NCBI GenBank assembly: GCA_963556695.1
Contig: CAUWAG010000003.1
Location: forward strand, 6,076,001 to 6,140,000
Direction: 5' to 3'
From: Anthostomella pinea
Lineage: Eukaryota; Ascomycota; Sordariomycetes; Xylariales; Xylariaceae
DNA: 64,000 bases
Position numbers and translations under genes: made by a program. Below are positions 47,033-57,971 of the stretch, piece after piece (the stretch's first letter is position 1; each line of letters begins with the position of its first letter). The notes under the pieces were generated by a model. It was given only the letters and a program-made list of their open reading frames with translations, ran no database searches and was not told where the DNA came from.

Positions 47033-47296
47033 TCACCAATTCAACTGCCGCTGATACGTGGACGGCTGTCCCCCGGGCGGGGGTCGCTGTCCCGCATGCT
47101 CGGCATTGCAGCACTGCTCGCAGGCCCGCCGGTAGCCCGGGACCGTCTCATCGCAGCCGCAGATACAGGTGCAGACCCCCATGCACGGACAGCCTGGGTA
47201 GGCGTCGCGGCTGATGTTGGGGTGGCGGCTATTACGGCTCTCGTCGTCGCCGGAACTACCCCTAGTACCCCGTCCCCCAGACCAATTGTGTGGCAT
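47033..47296 (-). CDS. Possible small cysteine-rich protein (87 aa)
   Basis: This is a single open frame from ATG at 47296. The first 30 residues are Gly/Arg/Ser/Asp-rich and hydrophilic. A compact cluster follows, CPCMGVCTCICGCDE then ACEQCC, with nine cysteines in about 30 residues. The tail is Pro/Gln-rich. There is no signal peptide, so if real it is likely an intracellular, possibly metal-binding protein rather than a secreted effector. Support for a real gene is a minus-strand upstream region with a GAGAGAGAG/AC-rich leader and the strongly non-random Cys spacing. Against it are the small size and the absence of a family I can name. Confidence 0.45.
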   Translation of the reverse strand: MPHNWSGGRGTRGSSGDDESRNSRHPNISRDAYPGCPCMGVCTCICGCDETVPGYRRACEQCCNAEHAGQRPPPGGQPSTYQRQLNW

Positions 47297-50200
47297 GCTG
47301 GCTAGTAGCGTATTGTAGACCGTTGTCGATATTAGTTGTGTTTTTTCTCTCTCTCTCTTGTTGGTGCTGTTTTGTTTTATGTGGCGAGGTTAAGCTATCT
47401 TTGGTCGAGGGCGAGCGTGTTTCTTGCATGTTCGCCTGGCTTTATAGAAGCGCTTCTCAACTCCAATGTCAGAGTTGGAATCCTGCCTATATTGTGAGTC
47501 TAAGATCTTTGATATTCGATGTGACTATGTAATAGCTGTGGTCTCGTGACTCCTCTATAAACGCTGCTCTTCATAGAGCATACAGCAGGATAGGTGCCCC
47601 TGCACTAAGGCACCGTACTATATGGTCAAAGCTGATCACTAGAAACCCCCATGAGCGCAACGTTTCTACGAAAAGCCCACGTGCTTACGCATAAATAAGT
47701 CTTCCCTCTATCCTCAACGGGTAAGAGGTGGTAAGTCACATTATTGCTCGTCTCGACCGGTCAGGAAGCATGTCACAACTACCGGAGACATTCACGCAAG
47801 CCGCGCAAGCCACTCAGGGCACCGGATGTGTGTCTCACAGCCAAAAAGGCATGCGGTAGGCTATACCGGAGAAGCAAGCCACATCTGACGGCATCGCAGA
47901 TGATATGATGCCTATCTCAGACGGTAAACTTAAGATCCCGAAGCCCACGAGATTCCATACGAAGCCGGTGTTGATCTGATCAACGAAGATGGAGGCTCGA
48001 CCGGCCTTGAACAGGTGACAACACCAGTATCACATGCCTAAAGTCAAGGCACATTGGGCACCAAAGGAGAGCGTACAGTGCCACCAGCCGTAAGACTCGA
48101 AGCCTACCTTATACGCATGCAATACTGTGACGAACGACCTCCGAGTCCCCAAGGGCGCCGCTCTCAATGTGGTGGGTGGGTATAGGGTAGGTAAGCTCAC
48201 TGCGATGCCACCTCGCATCCCAGACCAGAGCCTCACAGTCCGACTGTCCCGCACGCATGTATGTACCTGTAAGGACGTACCTCAGTGTACCTCTGTGTCT
48301 CATCCGCGGAAGCGCTTCCGGATACGAGCCCCTATGCTTGTGCCCTCCCCATGCATCTACCCCAGTGCATATATTCATGGTCGATATGGAGAGTATTCGT
48401 TGCCGGTTACCGCTTTATTCTTCTCGCGACCTTCCCTTTCCGGCCGCCATGGCAGCCAACAGCATGAACTTGATGCCGGGAGCCGTTAGTGCTAGACCAG
48501 ACAAGGACAAGGACAAGGACAAGGTCTTCTGCATCGGATGATCCCAGAAATACCATGAGAAAGCCAGGTAGGCAGCCACTTCTCACGGCCTGAGACTTGG
48601 CATGACGGACACCTCCAACGGGAGCTCCCGCGCCTTGGCAATCGGGTCTCCTGCACATCAGACACCGGATCACACTTCCGGCGGCCAGGATCTCCTGGGT
48701 ATGGATTCCTCATCAGGGCTCCCGCAGTTGGGAGCACCGGGAAACAAGGCTATAGTGCAGAGTGCGGCGTGGGGTGATGCCGTCGACGACGGACATTGAG
48801 CCAAGGCTGTGCGTAGGCGGCCTTAGTCCAGCCCTGCGGGAGGAAGTCGGTCAAGATGCAGGGTATGGGATCTCTAATCAGAGATACCGCGAGAACATTG
48901 AAGCAAGAACACATCGTCCCGGCTTCCTGTTATTGACGGACCCATCATCACAAGATATGCCATAGGTAATACCACTCTTCTTCATTCCCGGGCAGGTTCA
49001 GCTCACCATTATCTGCACACACGATGCATAGACACACATACCAGTAAAAAGTAAACTCATCTTATACCCGGCGGCAATAAGCCAAACACCCCAGATCCCT
49101 CCTCGCCAAGGCCGCGGAAGAGAACCACGAGCAGGCTTCTAGAAGCCCGCATAGAAAGGCTCAGCCCGCCTCGATCTGCAATTTATCCCAGCCCCTCCTG
49201 CAGAGCGACCTCGCGCAAGGAAGGACCTTGATGGACGCAAGCTGTTGATCATTCGAGGCGTGCAGTGCAGCGCAGCGTCGTACCTTGTGTGCGGTGCCAC
49301 CCAAGGGATGACGATCACCTGTGATACTCACCTGCAGAATCGCTTAGGCATGTACCTGATTCTTTGAGATCAGGGAACCTGGGAAGGGGTGCCGCATCGT
49401 GTGTTTTCTGCCCGTCTATCGGGTGCCGAGGAACCGGGAGGCTGCATCCCTGATGTAACGTCGTGCGTGGGGGCAGACAAACGGGAAGGCGGACATCGCC
49501 CCCAACCCCAAACCCAACCCCAACTATGTTTTAACTCCGATCGTCGGTGTGGGGGTTCAGGTCCTCATCCTTCAAGTTCATTCTCCCCTGGCTGTGATCG
49601 ACGAAGCGCTTGCAGCATGACATGAGGCTCCATCTGTCTGCAGCCTGCGTGTGTCACTCCGTCTTCTCCTCTTCGCTCCGTCTGACATCTTCCACCAACC
49701 GGTGTGTCGTCTTGTGGTGGCACGGTCTGACCAACATGCACTCGCTGGGCATGTAAGCCCTAGCTCTTATAGTTGCCCGATTCAGCAAGCAGCCGACGCA
49801 CCCCCCTGGTTCCTGTCGGCAGCCGTCACGCGACCCCCTTCCAACCATGCCGCTGCATGTGCGCCTCGTGTCATATCATCTTTCTATTCTGGTATTGAAA
49901 TCGTCCCATCGGAGAATTCTCGAAACACGTGTGCCGGTGCCCTACCATGGTCACCCCGTCCGCGGTCAGGTTCTTGCAGCGATTCATCCCTTCTCGTCGC
50001 GGATGTCGTGTGACTCGACATCTAGGAGCAATTATCTGAACACCAGACATACATGAGTTGACATATAATTACGTAGATAGTTCGCCGTCTAGACCTGTCG
50101 GAGCCCTCTCCGCTCAGTCGCTCGCAATTACCAAACCAGGTTGCAGCCGTGACACCGCGCAACACCAGATGCAGGCAAAGAGTGTCCATATGGCCGCCGT

Positions 50201-50606
50201 TCTGCGGCCAGAATAAGCTCGAGATGACGGACTAGGTAGCCTATTGGGTCTAGGATCTGCCTGGGCTCTCGTAACATTTCTGCGCTCATCAGCCCCGGTG
50301 ATGCAGCCAAGTCGGTTACCACGGCTTAGATTTAAGGGATTTCTTCGATGTCTAACTCGTTTGCACACAACAATCAGAGCAGCAAGCACACTGTATCGAT
50401 ACAATATGGATTCGGACGAACTTTTCAGCCAATAGCAAAGTCGGGGAAACCTCCATCTCCGACTTTTATGAGCTTCCACGCTCAAGCAAAGCAACGCCAG
50501 CTCATGACGCCAGGAAGGTGCGGGTCTATCTAAGCATGGGGATGGACCATTGACATCAAGCCCCATCCACCCCAGAGAAAGCTTGCATCCAAGGAGATGC
50601 CAGTTC
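47297..50606. other. 3.3-kb region without a supported gene
   Basis: Only short frames without motifs are present on either strand. It includes a GACAAG hexamer repeat (four copies, about 48501-48525) and a C/A-rich run near 49500-49525. No RNA gene is recognised. Confidence 0.45.
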
Positions 50607-51545
50607 TCAACCCAAATCCACCTCAGTGGCCATAACCTCTTTGAATCCTTGCCGAATCATCTTCGTCTTTTCGGCATCCGGCAACTCGCACGGTCTCCTT
50701 GGTTCCCCTCCGTACCCTTTGAACAGTTGCAGCGCAGCTTTTACCCCGACAAAACCGGTCTGAATGGCAACCCAGTCTGCCTTGGCAACGATGGCCTGCA
50801 ACCTCCTGGCTTCCTTCAGTTCTCCAGCCTGGTACAGCTCGCAGATACGAACGCAGGCTCTGGGTACCAAATTGGCAGTTCCGGCGATCGTTCCATGCCC
50901 CCCAACTACGAGGCCCTGCAGAATGAAGTCCGCACTGCCACCAGCGACGAAAAACCCAGGGTCTGCGCCAGCGACTATACGGGCCAGTTTCCCAGTATTT
51001 CCACAGGTGAGTTTCACGCCATGGACGTTGGGATGCTTCGATATCTCTAGGATAGTGTCGGAGGATAGATCCAGGCCAGAGCACGCGCCAGGGTAGTTGT
51101 AAATCATCACTGGGATTTGGCTGGCATCGGCGATGTAGTAGAAGTGCTGGACGATCTTCCTGGTGTCGAGGAGACCCCCGTAATAAGCCGGCGGAAGTAC
51201 GATAGCAAAGTTAGCGCCAGCGTTGGCAGCGTCCCGGCATAGCTGGATGCTTTCACGTGTAGACTGTGCTCCGCAGCCTGCAATGACTGGGATCAGGTGA
51301 TGGTCAGATTGGTCAAGTGCGGCCCGTGTTGCTTGAATGATAGTGCTGCGCTCTTCTTTGCTCAAATGGACTGCTTCTCCGTTGGAGCCATGCACGACCA
51401 ATCCTGCGACGCCAGCCTCGGCCAGATAGATTGTATGGCGCTGGGTGGCTTCTACGTCAATCTCGTCGTTGGCCTTGAAGAAGGCCAGCGTGGGGACATA
51501 GACGCCATTAGGCAGAGGAAGGGGCTGGACTGGAGAGGCCGTCAT
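50607..51545 (-). CDS. DapA-family class I aldolase (KDG/HOGA-type), 312 aa
   Basis: This is a TIM-barrel Schiff-base aldolase of the dihydrodipicolinate synthase / N-acetylneuraminate lyase superfamily. Full-length and intronless, it starts MTASPVQPLPLPNGVYVPTL. Marks include VHGSNGEAVHLSKEER (the family GxxGE motif), the catalytic tyrosine in MIYNYPGA (Tyr149), the Schiff-base lysine in GVKLTCGN (Lys178) and the GGSADF phosphate/carboxylate loop. Fungi do not make lysine by the DapA route, so the role is catabolic. Candidates are a 2-keto-3-deoxy sugar-acid aldolase (as in fungal galacturonate breakdown) or 4-hydroxy-2-oxoglutarate aldolase; the sequence does not decide between them. A TATA-like stretch (51761-51770) lies about 220 bp upstream. 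Confidence 0.88.
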   Translation of the reverse strand: MTASPVQPLPLPNGVYVPTLAFFKANDEIDVEATQRHTIYLAEAGVAGLVVHGSNGEAVHLSKEERSTIIQATRAALDQSDHHLIPVIAGCGAQSTRESIQLCRDAANAGANFAIVLPPAYYGGLLDTRKIVQHFYYIADASQIPVMIYNYPGACSGLDLSSDTILEISKHPNVHGVKLTCGNTGKLARIVAGADPGFFVAGGSADFILQGLVVGGHGTIAGTANLVPRACVRICELYQAGELKEARRLQAIVAKADWVAIQTGFVGVKAALQLFKGYGGEPRRPCELPDAEKTKMIRQGFKEVMATEVDLG

Positions 51546-54500
51546 CGAGCTGTCTGGGTGGTGAAGCTGAGTAGAGGTGGGTCGACGATGCGTGACAATT
51601 CAATGTTGTTCGCAGGTGTTGCTCGATATGTCGTGAAGGTGCTGAGGTAGGGTATTGTGTACTGATGGTAATGTGTCGGCCAGGTCCGGGAGGCGGAAGA
51701 GAGAAGCGGAATGGGAGTGATGTAAAAGAGAGAAAGGTCAAGGGGAGAGGAGGTGAGAGCAATATAAATAGGTAGGTAGGAAATGGTTGTGGTCACTGAC
51801 TCCAGAAGTGGCAGGAACGACTCTAAGTACTTTTCCGGTCAGAGGCCATGCGGCGTATGTTTGCGGGGGCCGAGCAAAGACAGACCCAGTGAAAAAGCAG
51901 GGCCTGATGCATCCCCTTTTCGACTTGCAAAGACGCAGTGTTCAAGTGTCTATGCAGTCAGCGCCGCCAGGACTCACGGGCTGAAGATAGTAACAAGAGG
52001 CCCAACTTCGCGGCGGTGGCCAAGACATTTGTGTAAGCGTGGGGGTGAAAGTGTCATGTGGTGACAGGTACTGACTAGACCAGGTCTTTCCCCTGCCGAA
52101 CCACCGGGGTCCAATGCCATGCTGAAACAGACTACACAGTACAAGGAAGTTGACATCTACGAGGTCGTTGTAGTCTGTAGATGTGTTGGTGGCTTGGCAT
52201 TGAACTTCCTAAAGGTGACGAAGCCCAAGGGCGAAGCTGCACGAGCCCGGAGGACCGCGATTGGCTTGCTGAGTCGCTTGTCGGCAACATGGATGAAAGA
52301 GAAACATTGTCAAAGGTGTTCGGGCCATCTGTTCACAGAGTGACATCCGAACTGGGGAGTGAAAAGTGGCGTGCTTGGCAGCCAGCGCCATGGTGAAGTG
52401 ATGCGGTGAAGGGACCTGTTCCTGGATTCAGGTGTGATGAAGATGTTGGTGACGAGTTTGGGTGGTGGCACATGGTTGATGGGTGGGAGGCAAGCTGTGG
52501 GACTGCTAGTGGTGGGGAGCGTGCCCGTGGGGAAGTGGGTGCCCTCGAACGTGTTTTTACAGTGGGCTTGGGGAGTTCGTGGGGGTGTTCTATGTAGCGT
52601 GGGGTAAGCCGTTGGCCGTTTTTGCCCCCTGGCAAGTGTCGACCTCTGTACTCAGGTCGCCACCCCCACGCCGCGTACTGGACATGATGGATGTGAGAAT
52701 ACACCTCCAGTCTTGAACCATCATACATGTCACCGGGTCGGTCAAGATGCTACCGCGCTCTAAGACATTCCTTCTCATACTCTGACGGTCGTGGCAAGCT
52801 ACTGTCTCCTCAGCTTGGGAAGTCAGCGATTTGACCAATGTAGAAAGGGAGGCAACACTTGGGGTTTCACGACTTGCACCTCGTGCCTCGCCCGCCTCAA
52901 TCCTTCCCAGCTTTCAGTACCAACCCGACGCCACCGCGTGGTCAGGCACCCTCCGCCGACATCTCCAGTCATCCTAGCAGCAACGGGCAATGGACGAGCA
53001 TGATTCTCAATGTTCGTCGTTGTTCCGGGGCCAATGACCAGGCCTCCCTATCACAGGCTCACAGCCCATTCCCTCACCGTCAGATCATGTCGCCGCAAGT
53101 GGTCACCCGAGGGGTTCAATCCCGGCCCAATCTGACCTCGGCGTCGTACCTACTGTGCCTGACCCTGCATCGACAAGGACACTGCAGGCTCTGGGGAGTC
53201 GGGAATTTAACCCACGCCCATACATGCAGGTCTGCTCCTACATCAGTGACGATAAGATGCCGACTCAAGACCCGTGTGGACCCAGCCGTCTGGTTCGCCC
53301 TCTGATCTTCGTGGTGAGCCGAGGCATGCGTGCGCGCGTGTGTAACACTACTCTTGGCGATCCCTCCCTACGTGGTGGTCCTGATCCTCAGCGTGAAGGT
53401 CACCTGCCCGCCTAGCCACGTCCTCTTCCCTCTCGGGTCTTCAAGACTGAAGTCAAATTCTGAGCAGATCAGGCACATCGAGGCAAAGTTTTCCGGCGAT
53501 CCAGCTTCCGAGATATATTGTAGACGAGTCAGTGGGGGCGCGGTACACAGAGTGACAGGATATGGCTCTCACGTGAGACTGCCAGCGTGGGGGCCAGGAC
53601 AAATGCGCATCGATGTGATCGATACAGGGGTCGTATGGTTTGGTACGTTGTTGCCATTTCCCGCTGTAGAAAACAATGTTGATTTGTCACTTATGACTCG
53701 TCGTTTTCCCTTGCAGCTTCTTGTTTCTGCCACTGTGATTGCTGTGGTCATTCGTTTGTCATTGTAAACTCAGGCTATTGCCGGCTACTGAATCGGCAGC
53801 ATCTCGTATGTTGCTCGATCCACCGGAAGATGGTTCCTGGATATTGTAGATGGGAAACGGAAGAAGCCCAACCCCTTGATACAATCGTTCCAAGCCAGCG
53901 CGACATCAAGCTTATGCTCGCTGTATTATACTACTATAGACTTACCTTATACTCACTGATCCAATACCTTTTTGTTCTGTATGATTGCCAGCCCCTCCTT
54001 TCTAAGTAATATATGTTGCATCTCTCATGATCTAGAGTTCAAAGATGGCGTAAATGGCAGCACAGCAGGCACATTGTATCATCAGAGTACCTATGCTACT
54101 CTCCAAGGCAAGAGTCGCGTCACTTGATTCGAGGAAGTCATACTGTATTAGCAGCACCCGCTGCATACGCATACCGAATAAACGGTTGACAGTCTTAACT
54201 CTACAGCCTCGTCAGTGGGACATATGGTGTCGCAGGTGGGTATTATAACTTCATGGACGTATTCTACGTATCCTTCACGCCCAAGAGGACGGGAGGCCTT
54301 GGACTCCTTGGGAATGCCGCACTACTGTAATTTGAAGTGCTCCGAAATCGGACTGCCGTCGAGGTCAGTCCCCACCATGCCTAATGGGTGGACCCACCAA
54401 GGTCCGGTTACGGAGAAGATGATCAGCCGAGTACCAGGCAGACGCGAGCTAACGCGCATTTGGATGTCAACCTCGTCAAGCTCCAAGTCCTCCTTAAAAG

Positions 54501-55390
54501 AGAGAAGGTCTGTGACCTATCACGATATTTTGCTTTGACGGTTCAATGCATCACGGAAACCTCCTCAATCTCCAGCAAGTGCTGACCACAATACAGATGT
54601 ACGACTTTGCCTACTACCATCACCAACATGGCGTAAACTTTTGACCACTGGTTGGAGCCGAGGCTCAGCCAGTATCCAAGAAAACAAGAAAACGCGTTCA
54701 TTTGGTCCCTCATTGAGACCGTGTCCTTGGTCATCTGGGTCTGTCGAAACGGCTCCCATCACGCCTCGCATCACAGAGAGTTGCCAGTCACTGGGCTGCT
54801 CATGAGGAAGCCCTCGCCAATTGGGTTTGTGGCCAGCACACGTCCGGTCTATTGATTGCCTGCATCGACTGATACCCGATGCTTGGGTCCATCATACGAG
54901 ATCCACCTGTCCTCGACACCCATGATGATCATGGGGCGGCTCGATGTGTGCCAGACTTGCACGCTGGCCTTAGAATTGGACTTCTGACACTTGGATCATT
55001 ACTTGAAGATCATCTTTGAAACGGTCTTCGAGGTCTTGGCTACTAGACGGCGTGATAAAGTCGCAACCGACGTGTCTGATGTTGACATTCTGTTGAAAAG
55101 CAGTACTGACTGCACTCCTACCAGCTAGGGATGACACAGCACAAGCGCTCAAGCACTCAGTGTGGCCACAATCTCACAGATCTTCACATCGGCTTAGATC
55201 TGTTTGCAAGGTCAGAAAGTCTGTTGAGAGGTTCTTTATCCTCGTGCCGGGGTCTTGGCAGCCAACTGGGGATTCCATTGATGGGAATGGCACGTGGATG
55301 TGAACAGTGGGCAATGGACGGGGCTGATTCCACGATTTGCAGATGCAGGTATGTTATCAACGGGGTCGTGGACAACGTTGCACATTGGAA
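51546..55390. other. 3.8-kb region without a supported gene
   Basis: This contains the promoter of the aldolase gene (51546-51800) followed by sequence with only short, motif-less frames on both strands. No transposon ends or RNA genes are recognised. Confidence 0.4.
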
Positions 55391-55396
55391 TGAAAA

Positions 55397-55601
55397 TTTC
55401 CTGCTGCAGCCGGGACAGGCCGGGGTGGGTGTCGTCAAACACCGCCAGGCTCTCGGCCGCCTTGACGAGAGTCTTGATCTGTCTGCCGTTCAGGGCGTGG
55501 TTGGGCAGCACCGCCAGTCTGTCCTTGTCGATGTTGACATTGACGCCGCCGGGGCCGCAGCTGCAGAAGTTGCCCCAGATCTCCAGGCGCGATGCGGTCG
55601 A
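55397..55601 (-). pseudogene. Relic of a AAA-family ATPase C-terminus
   Basis: About 70 codons resemble the lid and C-terminal part of fungal AAA ATPases of the ATPase_AAA_core type. They read TASRLEIWGNF, then VNIDKDRLAVLPNHALNGRQ, then IKTLVKAAESLAVFDD. LNGRQIK with a helical AESLA segment is characteristic. No Walker A, Walker B or other part of such a protein is found nearby on this strand, and the flanking frames are unrelated. The simplest reading is a gene fragment left by deletion or transposition. A short expressed exon cannot be excluded. Confidence 0.6.
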
Positions 55602-55799
55602 GAGATCCTCCGATGGCTCGAGGGGTATCCCGTCCCGGTGTGGCCCCCCTACGGGTGACACCACATGTCCACGCAACCGTGGGCACTGCTCTCGTTACGT
55701 CCAGGGCCGCCAAGTGAACATGTATGATGTGACTCAGCACGGATCCGCCACATAGGTCTTCCAGCCCTAAGCGAAGAAGACTATATTTTCCCATCTTTC

Positions 55800-57971
55800 C
55801 CTTTGTATCCCCACGTCCCAACCTCAATCACAAATACACCTTTCACCACTACCTTGATCGCAATCTCGATCGATCCTCACCTTCTCAGGCCTGGTAAGTT
55901 GAGCACTTCCTTTCTCAATACCATTGACATTCAACATCGATCCCTCGTAAGTGGATTTTGGTACGCATCCCTCCCTTGCTCTCGTCACCTGCCCTCGTCG
56001 CCCCTGTTACCCCTGACGATTTCCTGTCCGATCTACCTCTCTCAGCACGCACCGTGAACACTACAGGCAGCGAACAAGGGTCTCGTCTCTGCCACAAGGG
56101 TCTTGTCTCTGCTACTGCACCATCGAGAACTTCCAAGTCGTCACCCAGAAACACGCCCAGAAAAGCAGCACCTATTCTCGTGGCCACTGTTGTGACCCCC
56201 CTCGAGTGTCCTTGAAGAGTGCCCTCAACGAATTCCCTCACCAAATCCCCTCGACATATTTCCAGTACTTCACGACCCTCACCAGAGCACTGACCCACTC
56301 GAGCTTGGACCGAAATATCTAATCCGCAACCCTTCTCCCTCTTCAACACCTCCCACCCCCAAACCTCCTTCCACAATCATTAACCTCGACCACCACACCC
56401 TTCCTCCGCCCAATCCTTGCACTTCTTCCAACACCTACTTGATCCATTCCACTGACTAGAGCCATTGATTCCAGCGATTACTCGGCAACCTCTCTCGTGG
56501 CCGTTGCTTGGCCTTTCGCACCTTTCACTTGCGATCTTGATATTTGCCTCCGGTCCTTGTCTCGGCCCCTCTACCGGCTCCTCTACCTCTGTGTCGAACT
56601 TGCTTTGGCATCCAGGTCATCAGGTAAGTTGCCCATTTCTCCCTTCTTCCTCACGATCGATCTTCAGCATCATCTTCCTGTCCTTGCACACCATCGTCCG
56701 GCATGCACATATCTTCGATCTCTTGAGATACGTAGCTGGGGATAGCGGATCAGACGATTGCGTACCTTCTGCTTCGGATCGGTCCTCGGCCGTCTTCGCT
56801 TATCACCACGCTACCTTTTACACCCGCACGCTCCCTCTTCCCCTTCACCCGCACATCTTCTGACAACAAGAGAATTGCTAATCTTCGGCACCTCTTGTTC
56901 AAGGAGCTACTCAAGTCCTCCCTTCTCCATCCCACTCCTGTCAGGTGCAACATTCAGTCTCACCTATTTACGCACGCGCTTCAGCTGGACTCGCTTCTCA
57001 CTGCACTGCCTCGCACCTGCTGCACCACGTCTCCTTCGCCTGCACCGAGTTCTCCAACAATAAAAGGCATCCCAGCGCCTCTGGTCCAAGGGTACTTCCC
57101 ATCTCCATCTTCTTACGTCCCCTTCTCTCGCTGCATGACCCTCTTCCCGTCTGTCTGTGCCCGCACCTCTTCATCTAAGGCAGGCTGCATTGCCCCTACT
57201 TAACGTATTGCATCGCCCATACAGCATCGCCCGCTTGCCCCACCCACTCCTACTTCCTCAACTTTTGCCTGCCACCTCTCTTCCCCATGGTACTCGGGCC
57301 TTTATCTGAAAAAGAACGATTCTAACATAACCGGCCACGGGTTTACTGCTTCCGCCCTCTACCTCGGACCTACTACTGGGTAAGTCCTTGATATGATAAT
57401 CCACCCCACACAACACCACAACAAATTATTGTTGCCCGCGATCTTGCACTCCATCACTAACATTGACTTACTTCCAGGTCAGCTCTTGCCGTCGGTCGAC
57501 TTAAGAAGAGTCAGGTCTTGCTCTCGCAGAACTGCATCTCAGCCTGAAGTATTTCATTCACGACACGCCTGGAATATTCCAGCGCCGACATCGCATCGTC
57601 AAGATCAACATAGATTCTCGAGTCTGTCGAGTCTCTGCTCTGTTCTCTGCATAGTAAAACTCGCATCACAGGTAAACTGCAACATCGTGTCTGCTCAGCC
57701 GATGGCTTGAAAGACGTCTCATTACATTACTGACTTGGTCCGTCCATTCAGGGTAGCCTCGCACTGCATCACAGACTCCCGGCAATCAGCACTCGAAGAC
57801 TCGCTGTCTTTGCTGCTTCTCACTGCCTTTCTTTCTGTTGAGGTTGACGTTCGGGTTCTTTTTCCCGCCAGTATTTGATCCTCTGATTTCATCTCAGCGA
57901 TACGGTTTGGTCTTTCACGACAAGATAGCCTGTATCACCCTCACCGTCCCATTGCCCTTCACGAATCTACG
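55800..57971 (+). promoter_or_regulatory. About 2.2-kb pyrimidine-rich leader of the 57972 gene
   Basis: The plus strand is C+T-rich without recognisable coding. It holds several strong splice-donor-like sites: GGTAAGTTG at 55893, GGTAAGTTG at 56623, GGTAAGTCC at 57379 and GGTAAACTG at 57671. Pyrimidine-tract acceptors such as TTACTTCCAG lie near 57475. A long 5' UTR with several introns is likely, though unproven. The layout closely parallels the leader at 8.1-13.1 kb. Confidence 0.45.

Noticed and set aside
48501..48525. GACAAG hexamer repeat
   Set aside because: Four copies of a simple hexamer in non-coding DNA are ordinary microsatellite sequence.
49500..49530. C/A-rich run resembling telomere-like repeats
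   Set aside because: The units are irregular (CCCCAA, CCCAAA) and do not match the ascomycete TTAGGG repeat. It is too short to mean anything.
53100..53180. Possible tRNA B-box (GGGTTCAATCCCGG)
   Set aside because: No matching A-box or cloverleaf could be folded around it.
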